From NCBI RefSeq assembly GCF_932526225.1, contig NC_064040.1, positions 16,222,994 through 16,286,993 of the forward strand: a stretch of DNA of 64,000 nt, given 5' to 3'. Positions within the stretch are counted from its first letter, which is position 1; each line of letters begins with the position of its first letter. Below, in pieces: positions 46,660 to 58,544 of this stretch. Source of the stretch: Nematostella vectensis (taxonomy: Eukaryota > Cnidaria > Anthozoa > Actiniaria > Edwardsiidae). Below the pieces are notes generated by a model that was not told the DNA's origin, did not search any database, and saw nothing but the letters and a program-made list of their open reading frames with translations. The translations under genes were made by a program, and so were the position numbers.

Positions 46660-47182
46660 TAGATTTCCAGTCGTTTCTCGAGTTTGATATCTTGACGTTT
46701 TTTTATCTCTTTGTGTGGATGATTTATAGCTTGCTTCCCTTGTAATCTATAGGTTTCATTATTTAGTGCATTGTTTAGTGCGTAAAAAATGTTCTTCTAA
46801 GAGCGTGTTTTGTTCTTGTGACAATTCGCAATAATTATAAATTGTACGAAAAAAATTATAAACATTTTTTTTCTCTGTATTGTTTGGAATCATAGACGCT
46901 TTCAAAATATTCATTCTGCTTTGCAGAAATATAGATGCGTTACTTTTTGCCTTGTAATATCGTTTCGAAATTATTAACAGCGTATATCTTATTGCTTTGA
47001 TCACAATTGTGATCGAAAAAGGAGTGTTTGCCGAAAAGTTGGGCGATTCGCGCGCAAATGGTGTTCAAAAGCTTATAAAAAATATTAATAAAAATCACCG
47101 CTCCAATTGCTCCAGGATTCCTTTTGGATACTTTGCTCAGGTTACACTCAGCTTTTTTCTGGGGAAGATTCAAACTCCACAA
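46660..47182 (-). pseudogene. Unrecognised Lys-rich reading frames, copy C
   Basis: Counterpart of 16811-17333. The upstream frame (47182-46940) is intact. The second frame stops at 46759 because the A-run near 46785 has one more base than in copy A. Presence in both copies reflects the segmental duplication, so it is not independent evidence for function. Confidence 0.3.
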
Positions 47183-47489
47183 TCAATTATATGTGTATTT
47201 TGGGTGGGAGCGTCCTATTTTGTATGGGAATGTCTAATGTTTATCACCCACTTGTATAACTCTTGACGTAACAAGTGATATGCAAATTAGATATTCGGAT
47301 GTCGCCGGTTTCATGCGAAAATTTGCCAAAATTGCTCATTATAAAAGGATCAAAAATCAGGTTTCCGTTAAAATCAAGTATCGAAAATTGGAGGAATTAT
47401 TGTTGGGATATTACGCTACTATACTAACTAGTCAATTTGTCAAAATAAGCAACAGAGAATTTTGTGTCACGTTCTCTTTAATGAAATAT

Positions 47490-48000
47490 TATTTTGATGA
47501 CGCCAGCATATATTTTCTTCTAGTGACGTCATTGATGAATCATGTCACGTGACTATATTGGTGCAACCCCCTTGACTCCTTCATGACACATACCAAGATT
47601 GTTTGCCATACGATGTTTCGTTTATAAGACATGGATAATTTTGTCCTTAACGAAACCGGAATAGTTTTGCTTTTAGTGACTTCATTGATGACGTCACAAA
47701 TCACGTGACCATTTTTTGCACCCCTTTGACACAAACATGACGCCTGCCAAGTTTGGTTGTGAAACATTGTGTCTTTAAAAAGATATGAATGTTTTTGCTT
47801 TAAATCACGTTTTTTTTTTTGCTTTAAAAGACGTCACCGACCATATTGTTGCTTCCCCTTTGACACCTACATGTCACCTAACAAGTTTGGTTGCCATACG
47901 ATGTTACTTCGTTAAATATAAATATGTTTTATTTTGATGACGTCTGCATAACCACGTGACCACAGTTTTGCACCTCCCTTGACACATACGTGACGGGTTT
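47490..48000. repeat. TGACGTCA-rich tandem repeat, copy C
   Basis: Counterpart of 17645-18140. Here it continues to 48510 through GGACGGACGGACAGACGGAC and a GGGGCTCCGTGTGGGAGCTC segment that copy A lacks. Copy A jumps from ACATACGTGAC straight to AGTCTTTTAAAAG, a deletion of about 500 bp. Confidence 0.75.
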
Positions 48001-48869
48001 GGTTGTCATACACGGGACACACCTTTTTGGGGGACGGACGGACAGACGGACATCGCGTTAGTAAGACACGAGTCGATGGGTTGCTACCATATTTTTCTTG
48101 TACCACTTTTTCTTAGGTATGGGGCTCCGTGTGGGAGCTCCGCTAAAAACTGATAATTCGTCTGTTTCAACTGCTATCTATCTAAAATCTAGAGACCACG
48201 CCCCTTGCTATCATTTAGGGGTCCACATCCATGCAAGTAAGACCTATTTTGCTATTCCTATGGGTTTAAATTTATTTTATTTTTTTTCGACGAGCATATG
48301 TGACCTTTCTGTGGTGCTCAGGCTTCTTCCGATTACCGAATAATTGCAGTTACTAGTAATGATTTTTATAGATTGTTGGAGATTTTTTATACATTTTGTT
48401 CACGTTTTTGTTGTCATCTACTGTCTCAAAGCCGTGCTACAAGGAATAAAACAATTAGAATGGAGATAGGAGTGGCGAACACCAAGGATGGCTTTCCTCC
48501 CCCCTAAAACAACAGTCTTTTAAAAGAAACTTACCATGTACCGTCGTGACAGAGCTGTGGCAGGCCTCGAAATATTGGGGGGGGGGGGGGGGGGGCGGGG
48601 CACGATAAAGAAACTTTAAGAAAATATGGGGGGCAGAGCCACGGCCTTACTGTTCATTTCCTTATAGTTGTTTAATATATTGGGGGGGGGGGGGGGGGGG
48701 CACGTGTCCACAGTTCCGAGCTCTTGCTACGGCCCTGCATGGTGAATTTTAAGGTTGTTAACATTCATTCTGCTTGTTATTATTGCTCTCCTGGGAGTCC
48801 AGTTCTCACAGTATAAAATGAGTTTAAGGTATCGTGTGTTATGTATTGGTTTATGTTACCATGGAGATA

Positions 48870-49515
48870 GAGTGCAATCTGGCAGCGGGCGATGGACCAG
48901 GTCCTACAAGGTATACCACACGTGCAGTGTTACCTTGACGATATAATCATCACAGGCTCCAGCCTGGAAGAGCATGTCTCCACTCTGGACAAGGTTTTGG
49001 GCGGACTGGAGGACTTTGGCTTTAGGGTCAACAGAAAGAAGTGCACATTCATGCGTGGTTTAGTGCAATGGTCTCCATCTGTCAAAGAGCAAGACCGAAG
49101 CTATGACACAGCTCCGCAGCCCAGAGAGTGTTGGAGTGCTGCGCTCCTTCTTAGGAATGGTACAGTACTACTCACGGTTCGTACCTGATTTGGCAACTCA
49201 CCTAGCACCCTTACGCAAACTACTACAGAAGGGTGTGTCGTTGGTCTGGGGTGTGGTGCAGGAGCAGAGTTTCAGGAAGGTCAAGGGCATGCTGTCGGAG
49301 GAGCGTGTCCTTACACACTTTGACCCGGACTTACCGTTGATCCTCGCCTGCGACAATTCCTCTTATGGGCTAGGGGCGGTCCTGGCACATGTGTTGGTAG
49401 ATGGTAGTGAAAGACCAATTGCATACGCATCCCGCTCATTGTGCAAGGCAATGAGAAAATATGCTCAAATTGAAAAAGACGCTCTGAGTTTGTACTGGGG
49501 CAGAACACCGGCTTC
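48870..49515 (+). pseudogene. Ty3/gypsy RT-RNase H fragment, copy C
   Basis: Counterpart of 18480-19126, with CYLDDIII and LILACDNSSYGLGAVLAH. It continues slightly further (RSLCKAMRKYAQIEKDALSL) and ends at GCAGAACACCGGCTTCTTTG, followed by the boundary segment of copy D. This is the undisturbed form of the junction that the GC-rich island has replaced after copy A. Confidence 0.85.
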
Positions 49516-49559
49516 TTTGAGGTTTGGTGAAGTCTATCATTTTTTTTGGTATGACCTTC

Positions 49560-49855
49560 TTAAAACTGCTTGTATTGACAGTTTTTCAAAACTTACAAAA
49601 CTAGTGCAAACGGGCCCTTAGTTCTCGTGATCCGGAAAAGTTTATTCAAGAGCGATATTTATTCACAAACATTTTTCCGACATTTTGTTGGTGATTAAAA
49701 TGTGAGTAGCTAGGCTAAAATCGTTGAAAACTATACAAACTTCGTCAACAAACTCACTGAAAAAAAAATCTATTTTTGGAATATTCAGGGCCGACATATC
49801 ATAATTGTGCAAGCAACAACATTTGACTTGCGCCATTAGCTGGCTGCAGTATACC
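49560..49855 (+). repeat. Boundary segment before CDPS copy D
   Basis: Same segment as 37228-37515 and (diverged) 9020-9318. The near-identity to 37228 indicates that units C and D separated recently. Confidence 0.75.
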
Positions 49856-50599
49856 AATAAACGAGTTCTGTCTAAGTTTATACTGTATATTATAAATTTT
49901 ATTTATCGTGTGAGCTGGAATTACAGTTCGTCCAAATAACTCATTGAAGCCTGGAATTCCCCAAAACTCCGAATACAGTAATTTCCAAATAAACTAACTG
50001 AAGGGCCGGCTAAAAAACGCAAGCAGTAAACTCGGGAATTGCAAGTGATTTGCAGTGATAACATTCGACAAAAGTGTTTTATTTTTTGTTTTCGCATTCC
50101 GGCGGGAGACAATATCGCCGTAAAGAAAGGGACAGCGCATCAAATTCACCGAGAAAATGTCAAGCGTTAACACAAGTAGGGCTTATAAAATATACTAATT
50201 AGTTTTGTTTAGTTTTTTTTTCATTTATTTGCCTTAATTATACAGATATAAATACTTGTTGAAATACTGCAAACTGGTCAGAAAGCATTTAAAACGATTA
50301 AAATAGTGGACCGCCATGTTTGTTATTTTTTGGGAATCAATTCAGACTAAAAAAAGAGAAATTGATAAAGGAAACAAAGTGACCCTCTTCTATGTTTGAG
50401 TTATACAATTATAAAATCGTCTCTAGGAAACTTGAGGTCATCTTGAGCAAATGAGGTTCCACCTTTATTTACTCCTTTTGTTACCAATGTCCCCTCCTGC
50501 CTCAATCTCTTTAAAGGGGGGGTAGGAAACGCGGGATGGACATAACTCTGCGACTGCAAAGGAGCCTTCTGTTATTCCCAACACGTCTTGTTTGAAAGC

Positions 50600-53500
50600 T
50601 CAGCAGATGATACAGAAACCATATCCCTGTCTTGGCTTGCCGTCATATTCCCCATTGATTAATTTCTCAAGCATGGGCCATGAGCGATGATAGATGAAGG
50701 TTACTTCGTCTGCGTCGTACAGAGCCTTGCTGGCTAATATGTAGGCGAACTCCTCGATTATATACAACACTGCTTCTCTAATGCTGTCGTCATTATAAAC
50801 ATCGGGATAAAAATCCGCTATAAAAAAAAACAAAAAGAAACAACATCAACACCAGGTTACTTGCTAACATTAAATAAAATGCTACTGAGTGGTGGCTTGT
50901 TTCTTATATTCTGAGTATCAAGTTTCGTGTTCGCTTTATGTTATTTCGTTTTTTTTTTGCTTTTACTATAGTGAAGAGAAAAAAATCATTTTACGTAATA
51001 TCACAGGTAAACATGAAAATACCATGTGCATTATATATACATCAACCAAAAAAGAAAAAGCGCTTGATACAATAGATTGGTCGAAGGAAGAATAAGATAC
51101 AATTACAGAGCTAGTGATTGCACTATCCATGGTTTCGGATTTAACCAGATAGTATCGGATCTAACTAAGAATTTTACTTAGAACTGATCCACATGAGAGC
51201 GGCCATTACAACAGTACCTCAACCCGCGCACAATTACTCTACTAACAGGGGATAGGGTAAGAAACAAACACTACATTCCGTCCCTTCTTAGACAAATAGT
51301 TCCTAAACTATTTAAATATTGTAAATAGTACAGAAGTATCATACAAGACACCCTAATGTGTGGTTACTGTCCAGTGTCAATTATCTAATATCCTACAATA
51401 AAGTCATCAAATCTTGCAGGCGACTTTCTAGTAGTTCTTTGAACTACTTCTTACTCAATTTATTCCGTAAGTGGTAGGGTACGCGACGCTTAGGCTAAAT
51501 TCAGGTTCTTCATTTGCATCAATTGGAATCTTAAGTAGGTAGTCCTTTAGTTTTCCAATGCCTCCACAGCAACCCGGATACTTAAATACTAAAATATCAG
51601 TTACTGTCTGATTTTGATGTACAGCATTTACATTTTGGTGTCCCAGCCTTAAGACCCCTAATTCTAACGCCGTTGCTCGTCCTAGAAAAGATTATCCCTT
51701 TCCTTCAATAGCTATATATTCCACATTGTCCAAAACATTTTGTCCCCAAATCACTTGTTCAGTAAACTTGCCAATTATAGGTAGAGGATCTTTACTGCCA
51801 TAAGGGTACATGTTCGGTTTGCACTTTGCTGATTCACAGACGATATGTTGAGTCTTCAACTGTTCCCAATGTGTCTGATCAATAATATTGCAAGTGGCAC
51901 CAGAGTCAATAACCATTGAAACAGGTATTCCCCCAACGTTCACTGTTATTTTAGCATGACCGTTTGAATCACCATAACCAGTACCGGTCACAGGCGTACC
52001 TGACATCATTCTGTTCGACTTTCCTGACTTCCAGTTTTGGTGGATGCCTATTTTGTTTGCTCTTACAAACTCTCTGAACGCGATCCATTCCTTTACACTT
52101 GTGGAAGGTCTGGCCCCAAGGATTACAGCCTTTTTCATTGGACATATGACCTTCTTGACCACACCGAAAACACTTGCCATCAAACTTCTTAGATCGTCCA
52201 GACTTGTTTTGCCGACCAGCAGATTCCTTCTTGTTGAAAACTCGGGTAACTTCCTTCTTGTCTCCTAGATCTGCAGTCTGTCTATCGTTTTTCCCTTCAA
52301 TATCCCCAGCTTGACGTTCTGCATCCTCCAAAGGTCAAGCAATTTCTCACAACTGGCTCAGGGTTAATACTCGTCTCTTCTTAAGTCGTTTGAGCCGCAG
52401 GTCATGTGACCATACAACCACGTTTAACTTGGTCAAGAATTTGTTCATCCAAGAATTCTGCTTCGCCAAATTCGCCGAATTGGCCTTTCTGTCGAAGCCT
52501 CGTCACGTATTGTTCTACAGTTTTGTTTGGAGACTGCCTTGTTTCACCGAGACTAGCAGAGCAGACCAAGCCCGACCAAGCTCTTAGTTCCCCTACTGGG
52601 TTCCAAGAACCTTGGCGAGTTTACTGCAACTGTCGAACGATTCCAGATGCGGCTGTTGCATTTCGCATACACAATATCACAAGTTCAAGGCAAGAACCTT
52701 GAGCACTGCGGACGCGCTATCCAGAGCTTCTTGCAAAGAATACTCAAACCGGAAGAGCTGAAACTCCAGGAAAAGGTTGACCAATTCATGGACGCCTTCA
52801 TTGATGGTATACCCTCACCTTGATGGTATATTCTCATCTAGCGACCGCCTCTGTCAAATCCGAAAAGAGCAGAGCAAGAATCCGGTCTGCAACATGATCA
52901 AACAGAATTGCACCGAGGGATGCCCGGAAAAGTCGAGCGTTAAAAGTACGCTAAAACCCTACTGGGAAGTCAGAGGAGAGCTGTCAGAACGGACTACTGA
53001 TAAAGGCAGAGCGCATCGTCATCCCGACGTCATTACGGGAAGAAATAGTCCAAGTTATCCACACAGTTCATCAAGGAATCGTCAAATGGCCAGAAGTAAG
53101 TAAAGCAATTGAATAAGCTGAGACGCAGTCCCACTGAGGCACCATACCCTCAAAGCTACCGGAACGTCCGTGGCAGAAAGTAGCGTGTTACAAAAGCGCA
53201 ACATACTTACTGGTGATCGACTCCCTCTCGAGGTATGTTGAGGTGTCACGTCTATCTAATACAAAGTCTAAGGGTATCATTGAACACTTGAAAGCCATAT
53301 TCGCAAGGCATGGTTATCCCGAGAGTTCATGACAGATAATGGCCCACAATATGCCACAGCAATATTTGCGCAATTTGCCAAGTCATATGGTTTTACTCCT
53401 GTGACAAGTAGTCTTCACTTCCCAAGATCCAATGGGGATGTAGAGAGAGGGGTCCAGACAGCAATGAACCTGATCAAGAAGTCGAAAGACCCCTATCAAG

Positions 53501-56139
53501 CGCTGCTAGCCTTCAGATCAACGCCACTAGAGCACGGAGTATCGCCAGCAGAACTACTATTTGGCCGCCGCATTCGTACAACAGTACCAGGTACACCTCC
53601 CAATCTATAACCAGCGTGGCCTAATCTAGAGTCTGCAACAGATAGGCACACTTGCTGCTTTTTATTTTACACCTGTTGCTGCAACCAGAAGATAGAAGTA
53701 ATGGTTAAACTAGAATAAGTTTTGATAAGTGTCCTCTTACATTACCCCTGTAAAGTGAAATAAATATTAGAAAATATGTCCTGATTTTATAACCTGATGT
53801 TTGCTGCTTATGTTTAGTTCTAATGTCCACGAGTATCTTCTGCTTTGCTGGGTGCTATTTCTGTACAGAACTTGCATAAGCACAGATTATTTTCAGCGAT
53901 GTCTTTTCTTTGTGTCTTCCTTTTCTCTTCTCCCTATTTTTAGTACAATGCTATTCATATTTCACAGAATGCCTGATTAAAAGTACCAAGCTACCGCTTC
54001 ACGCATAATCCTTTAGGAGACACTGCTAAGAAAAAACTGTGGCCATTGCGGGCCCAAGCTCACCAAGTTCTTCCATAGAAGGGACGGGCCCTGTTTAAAA
54101 ACAACTCAAGGAATGAAAATTTTAAAATTTGAATATATCTATTAAATTCAAAAGTTTTACACAGCTTACTCTGGTTTTTAACAGGCCATCCGCACTAAAT
54201 TATTAGTCACATCCTCATACCCTCATCCTCAAAACACACTATCATAAGTCGAAATATCTGGCCTTCCTCAAAGGCGCGAGATATCTTGTTTCTTCAAATA
54301 CCATGGAACCCCGACAACTCGACTTCACACAAATGTCCCTCAGGGGCGGATCTAGCTTTTCGCTGAAAAGGGGGAGGGATGACTCAGTGACAAAGGGGAG
54401 AGGGGTAAATTTGTTTATTCGTGTGACTTTCTGGCAGCCCAAGGGTGGGGGGGTAAACCCCCTAAAGCCTCCCCCTAGATCCGCTATTGCCTACCTGACT
54501 CCTTGTCTGACATCTTGTCGCGGGGAATCTTGCCTAGCACCCTCGCCACCTCCCTTACTGCGTCCTGTCGGAAGAGCGCATGCGTGTGGTATAACCGAGT
54601 CATCTCGTCCAGCTTCTCTTGGTACACAACGTGCGTGGCAACCTCGCGCGGCCAGTCCACGAAATGGAAGTCACCGGGGAGCTCGCGAAGTTTAGACAAC
54701 TAAAAAGACACGGCGTCAGCATTCTTATCAGATTGATTCAAGATAGGGAGAGAAGGTAGAGAAGACCTATATTCCCCTGCTAGCAAAGATTTCTTTCTGC
54801 CTGTTCCTATCATCTCACTTATCCGTGTTGCGTCTTTATGCTTCTTCGCGTTCTCGCTTGTTATTTTATTTCTGTCCGCATGAGAAACCTCTGTCGATAG
54901 CTGCTATGGAACGTAGCATGTTGTCTAGAAAAGTCTTGGGTATGGCTATCTACGACAGTATCACGAAATATACACGTAATCTAATTAAATGTGTACATTT
55001 TTATTGATACGTAGTTAGATTAACTGTTTTTATCATAGGTCATACAAGGTCAACTGGTCCTAATTAAAAAAAACGGGGTTTAGAAGAGGTATTTGCTTTC
55101 GTCGCCATATTATCTTCTAACCAGCTGTAACATAGCTTTTTTCCTGCTGACCCAAACAAACTCCAAGGACACGACACGGATAAGTGAACTGATAAAGAAC
55201 TTACAAAAACGAACAGTAAGAAATCTCTGCCAGCAGGGTTGGTTTAATGTCCCTCTAGGCTTGTATGTAAAACGTGGTATCGCTGTATTGTGACGTCATT
55301 TTCTCGATGCACTTTTTCTTGGTTACAAGTCCCTTTATATTTCTCACTATATTTTCAAAAGTCACACCGTTTTCGTTTAGGGAGGTGTCATTATTTAGCG
55401 GGGGGGGGGGGGGGGTGGGAAGGCTCTGACTTTTTTTAAAATAGGCAAAAACATTTTTGTCCTTCACTTGTGCTTAGGCGAACATAAATTATTAAATGAT
55501 TGCACAATATATTATTATGTTGGTACAATGTACAGTCCTTTGCGCTAAGTTTGGTAAGGGAAGTATGTTTTTATTAGCACACCTAACGTAACCTAACGTT
55601 CTGAATTGGTACACGTTTGCACCCGTCACGGTGCAAGCCCTCAAACAATCCACAACAAAAGTAAGTAGGACATTTTACATAACAACACTTTACCCTCTTT
55701 GCCCCTAATTAATATTGGTTATAGGCGACTTTTAGCTCAAAACACAAGGAGTTGCTAGGTGTTCATTCGCCCTCCAACATTAAGGAGGGGGGGAGGGAAG
55801 GTGTCCGTTTCTTGTAACAGATTGTAGATATTTCCCTACCTTTTTAATGGCTCTCTTGCAGTGTGCTCGTAGATAATCGGCGTGTTTTTTCGCTCGTTTC
55901 ACAGCATCCTTAGATCCCATGGCTCTGTACGTATGTACCGAGGGTTGCTGAGGAACGAATACAGCTATTTTCCTGGGCTCTTTGCCGAGAAACTCGACGT
56001 ACTGTTCAATAATAGGCTGTTTGTAGTATGGGTTACCAGGGCTCATGCCAAACAGCACGACGCCTTTCTCCTCCAATACTCGGTCCCCAGTCGTGAATAT
56101 CAGCCCGCCATCTTGGTGGTGTTCATGTTTAAGTTGCAT
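50600..56139 (-). CDS. Cyclodipeptide synthase, copy D (three exons)
   Basis: Fourth intact CDPS gene. Exons are 56139-55840, 54699-54495 and 50817-50600; same phases, 240 aa. It is the most changed in exon 1 (Gln for Pro at residue 2, RKIAVFVPQQ for RKIVVFVPQQ) and in exon 2 (EKLDEMTRLY, GKIPRDKMSDKES). Exon 3 has DVYNDD, MLEKLINGEYDG and a final Cys. The catalytic residues are unchanged. The frame is open upstream of the ATG to 56415 because of a one-base insertion in the leader, so an N-terminal extension cannot be excluded. I keep the ATG that aligns with the other copies. Intron 1 is the short form shared with copy A. Homology to the other units ends about 200 bp upstream of the ATG. Confidence 0.87.
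51692..52590 (-). pseudogene. Ty3/gypsy gag-protease fragment, copy D
   Basis: As in copy C, with MSNEKGCNPWGQTFHKCKG and IDSGATCNIID. Dead fragment inside CDPS intron 2. Confidence 0.8.
52680..53610 (+). pseudogene. Ty3/gypsy integrase fragment, copy D
   Basis: Integrase core from TDNGPQYATAIFAQFAKSYG to LLFGRRIRTTVPG, with the local duplication shared with copy C. Confidence 0.8.
54345..54484. mobile_element. Small MITE at the edge of CDPS exon 2, copy D
   Basis: GGCGGATCTAG on the left and CTAGATCCGC on the right, as in copy A (14393-14533). Retention of the left end in A and D only is a further marker for grouping these two copies. Confidence 0.55.
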
Positions 56140-56459
56140 TGCATAAATGAACGCAAGGTGGAAAAGGTAAAGTTGTACACCTTGGTGAACTTTTAAGAGA
56201 TACAGGCGGTTGAAGAAGAGATGTTCACGTCTTTGTGAGACAGACGTTGTGCTTGCTACAATAAGTGTCCTAAGAAGGTCACGTAACACAACCACGCATA
56301 TATTACTATATAGGTTATCCTGTAATGACGGACGTGTGGTCGCGACCATATGACCTTCTCCACGATCAAACGGCAAACGAGTAGCCGAATTGCTGTCATT
56401 AAAACACACACACACAAAACGCTAGCCTGCTGGCCAGTGGGTTCTAAGTATTTTGTAGT

Positions 56460-57610
56460 TGTACTTTAAGTGGCGTCATCGATGACGTCACCTGACAAAT
56501 TCATTGCACCACACTTGATACATACATGACACCTACCAAGTTTGGTTGTCGTACAACGTTTCTTTTATGAAATAAATTTCTATTTTTATGACGTCAGCGT
56601 ATTTTGGCTTTAAGTCTAAAATCACGCGACAATATTGTTCCACCCCCCTTAACACATGAAACATACCAAGTTTGGGTGTCTTAATGATGTTTCGTTTAGG
56701 AATTATGAATAGATGTGACATCTGGAAAGTTTTTCTTAAAGGTCGATGACGTCACACATCACACATTCGTTACACCGCCCTTGACACATTCATGACACCT
56801 ACCAAGTTTGGTTGTTATAAAAAGTTTCTTTCACGAGATTTGAATCATTTTTTATGACGTCAGTATATTCTGGCTTCTAGTGACCACATCGATGACGTCA
56901 CAAATCACCTGACCATATTGTTGCACCCCCTTGACACGAACACGACATCTACCGAGTTTTGGTTGCCATACGATGTTTCTTTAATGAAATATAAACCTGT
57001 AATATATAAACTGAGGAGCGGGCTAACGGCAGCGTTGGTTTGCGAAACATATTTGTATTAAACTACATCAAATGGATTGAGTGTCCAAGTATTGTATAAC
57101 AGCTCCTGTCAAGTAGAGCAATATTTTGGCTCCCGGTGAAAGACTTCAACTGGAATATATATGTATATATTTTTGTGATGACGTCAGTATATTTTTGCTT
57201 CTAGTGACGTCATTGATCACGTGACCAGATTGGTGCACCCCTCTTGACAAACTTTCATGACACATACTAAGAATGGTTGTCATACCAATGGATAATTTTG
57301 TTCTTAACGAAAGTTAAGAACAAAATCACGTGACCAATTTTTTTTGCACCCCTTTGACACGAACATGACGCTTGCCAAGTTGTGTAACAATATTTCCATA
57401 AAGAGATATGAATGTTTTTGCTTTTGAATCATCGACCATATTGTTGCTTCCCCCTTGGCACCTACATGTCACCTAACAACTTTGGTTGCTATACGATGTT
57501 TCCTTCGTGAAATATTCTTTTTTTTACGACTTCAGCATATTTTTGCTCATAGTGACGTCACAAACCACATGACGACAGTTTTGCACCTACCTTGACAAAT
57601 ACATGACATG
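56460..57610. repeat. Long TGACGTCA-rich repeat array
   Basis: The longest block of this family in the window, eight or so diverged units of 110-140 bp. Each has a GATGACGTCA-type palindrome, CACGTGACC or a decayed form, and the ACATACATGACACCTACCAA stretch. A short foreign insert lies at 57005-57165. A unit near 57290-57330 contains a small inverted repeat (TTTTGTTCTTAACGAAAGTT then AAGAACAAAA). Confidence 0.75.
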
Positions 57611-57614
57611 TTCG

Positions 57615-58090
57615 GTTGTCATACACGGGACACACGTTTTTGGGGAGGGACGGACGGACATCGCGGCCCTAAAGCTGGAGTCGATGGGTTGTCAATATTT
57701 GCTACCATATTTTTCTTGTACCAACTTTTCTTAGGTATGGGGCTCCGCGTGGGAGCTCCGCTAAAAACTGATAATTCGTCTGTTTTAACTGCTATCCCTT
57801 TAGGTTCTAGAGACCACGCCTTTCATTAAGGGGTCCACATCTATGCAAGTAAGACCCATTTTGCTATTCCTTTGGGTTTAAGTTCAATTTAATTTTTTCG
57901 ACAAGCATATGTTACCTTTATGTGCTCAGGCTTCTTCCAAATACCGAATAATTGCAGTTACTAGTAATGATTTTTATAGATTGTTGGTGGTTTTTTATAC
58001 ATTTTGTTTACGTTTTTGTTATCATCTACTGTCTCAAAGCCGTGCCACATCAAGGAATTAAACAATTAGGACGGAGATAGAGGGCTTTCC
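57615..58090. repeat. Tail segment of the TGACGTCA repeat with GGAGCTCC hairpin
   Basis: ACACGGGACACACGTTTTTG, GGACGGACGGACATCGCG, then GGGGCTCCGCGTGGGAGCTC and CTGATAATTCGTCTGTTTTA. The same tail follows the repeat block in copy C (48000-48480), so repeat array plus tail behave as one compound element. Confidence 0.65.
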
Positions 58091-58273
58091 TCGCCCCCCC
58101 CCCTCCCCCACAAAAAAAGTTGGATTTACAAGCCCAAGCAATTTTCTATGGTCATTTCACAAATCGACTCGTTATTTCGAGCTTTGGACTTGAGCACTCG
58201 TGGCTTGTAAATCCAGAGAAAAGGTTCCTCCACTTCAGCAGCATAAGTTTTCCTTCTCGTACAAATATTTAAA

Positions 58274-58398
58274 ACTTATTAACCTCGCTTGCTCGGTCCG
58301 TACTGAGAAATCTCAGCCCTCGGTCTTTTTGCCAGACCGAGGCCTGCGGCTCGCGGGCTTAGATTTCTCAGTACGGACCTCGCGCTCGGTTAATAAGT
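58274..58398. mobile_element. 125-bp palindromic MITE-like element
   Basis: Begins ACTTATTAACC and ends GGTTAATAAGT. The inner parts GGTCCGTACTGAGAAATCT and AGATTTCTCAGTACGGACC pair over 19 bp. The centre holds a second hairpin, CCTCGGTCT-TTTTGCC-AGACCGAGG. As RNA it would form one long stem. Confidence 0.75.
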
Positions 58399-58544
58399 AG
58401 TATAGGCGAACGAGAATTCGCAATGGTCGCGGTGGTACAACTCAATAAAGAATCGCCATTTACAGACCGCTAGGCGGAATGTCATACCTCGAAATTCAAG
58501 CTAGCATTGATGCAACTGCAACACTTGTTGTATGACTTTAGCTT

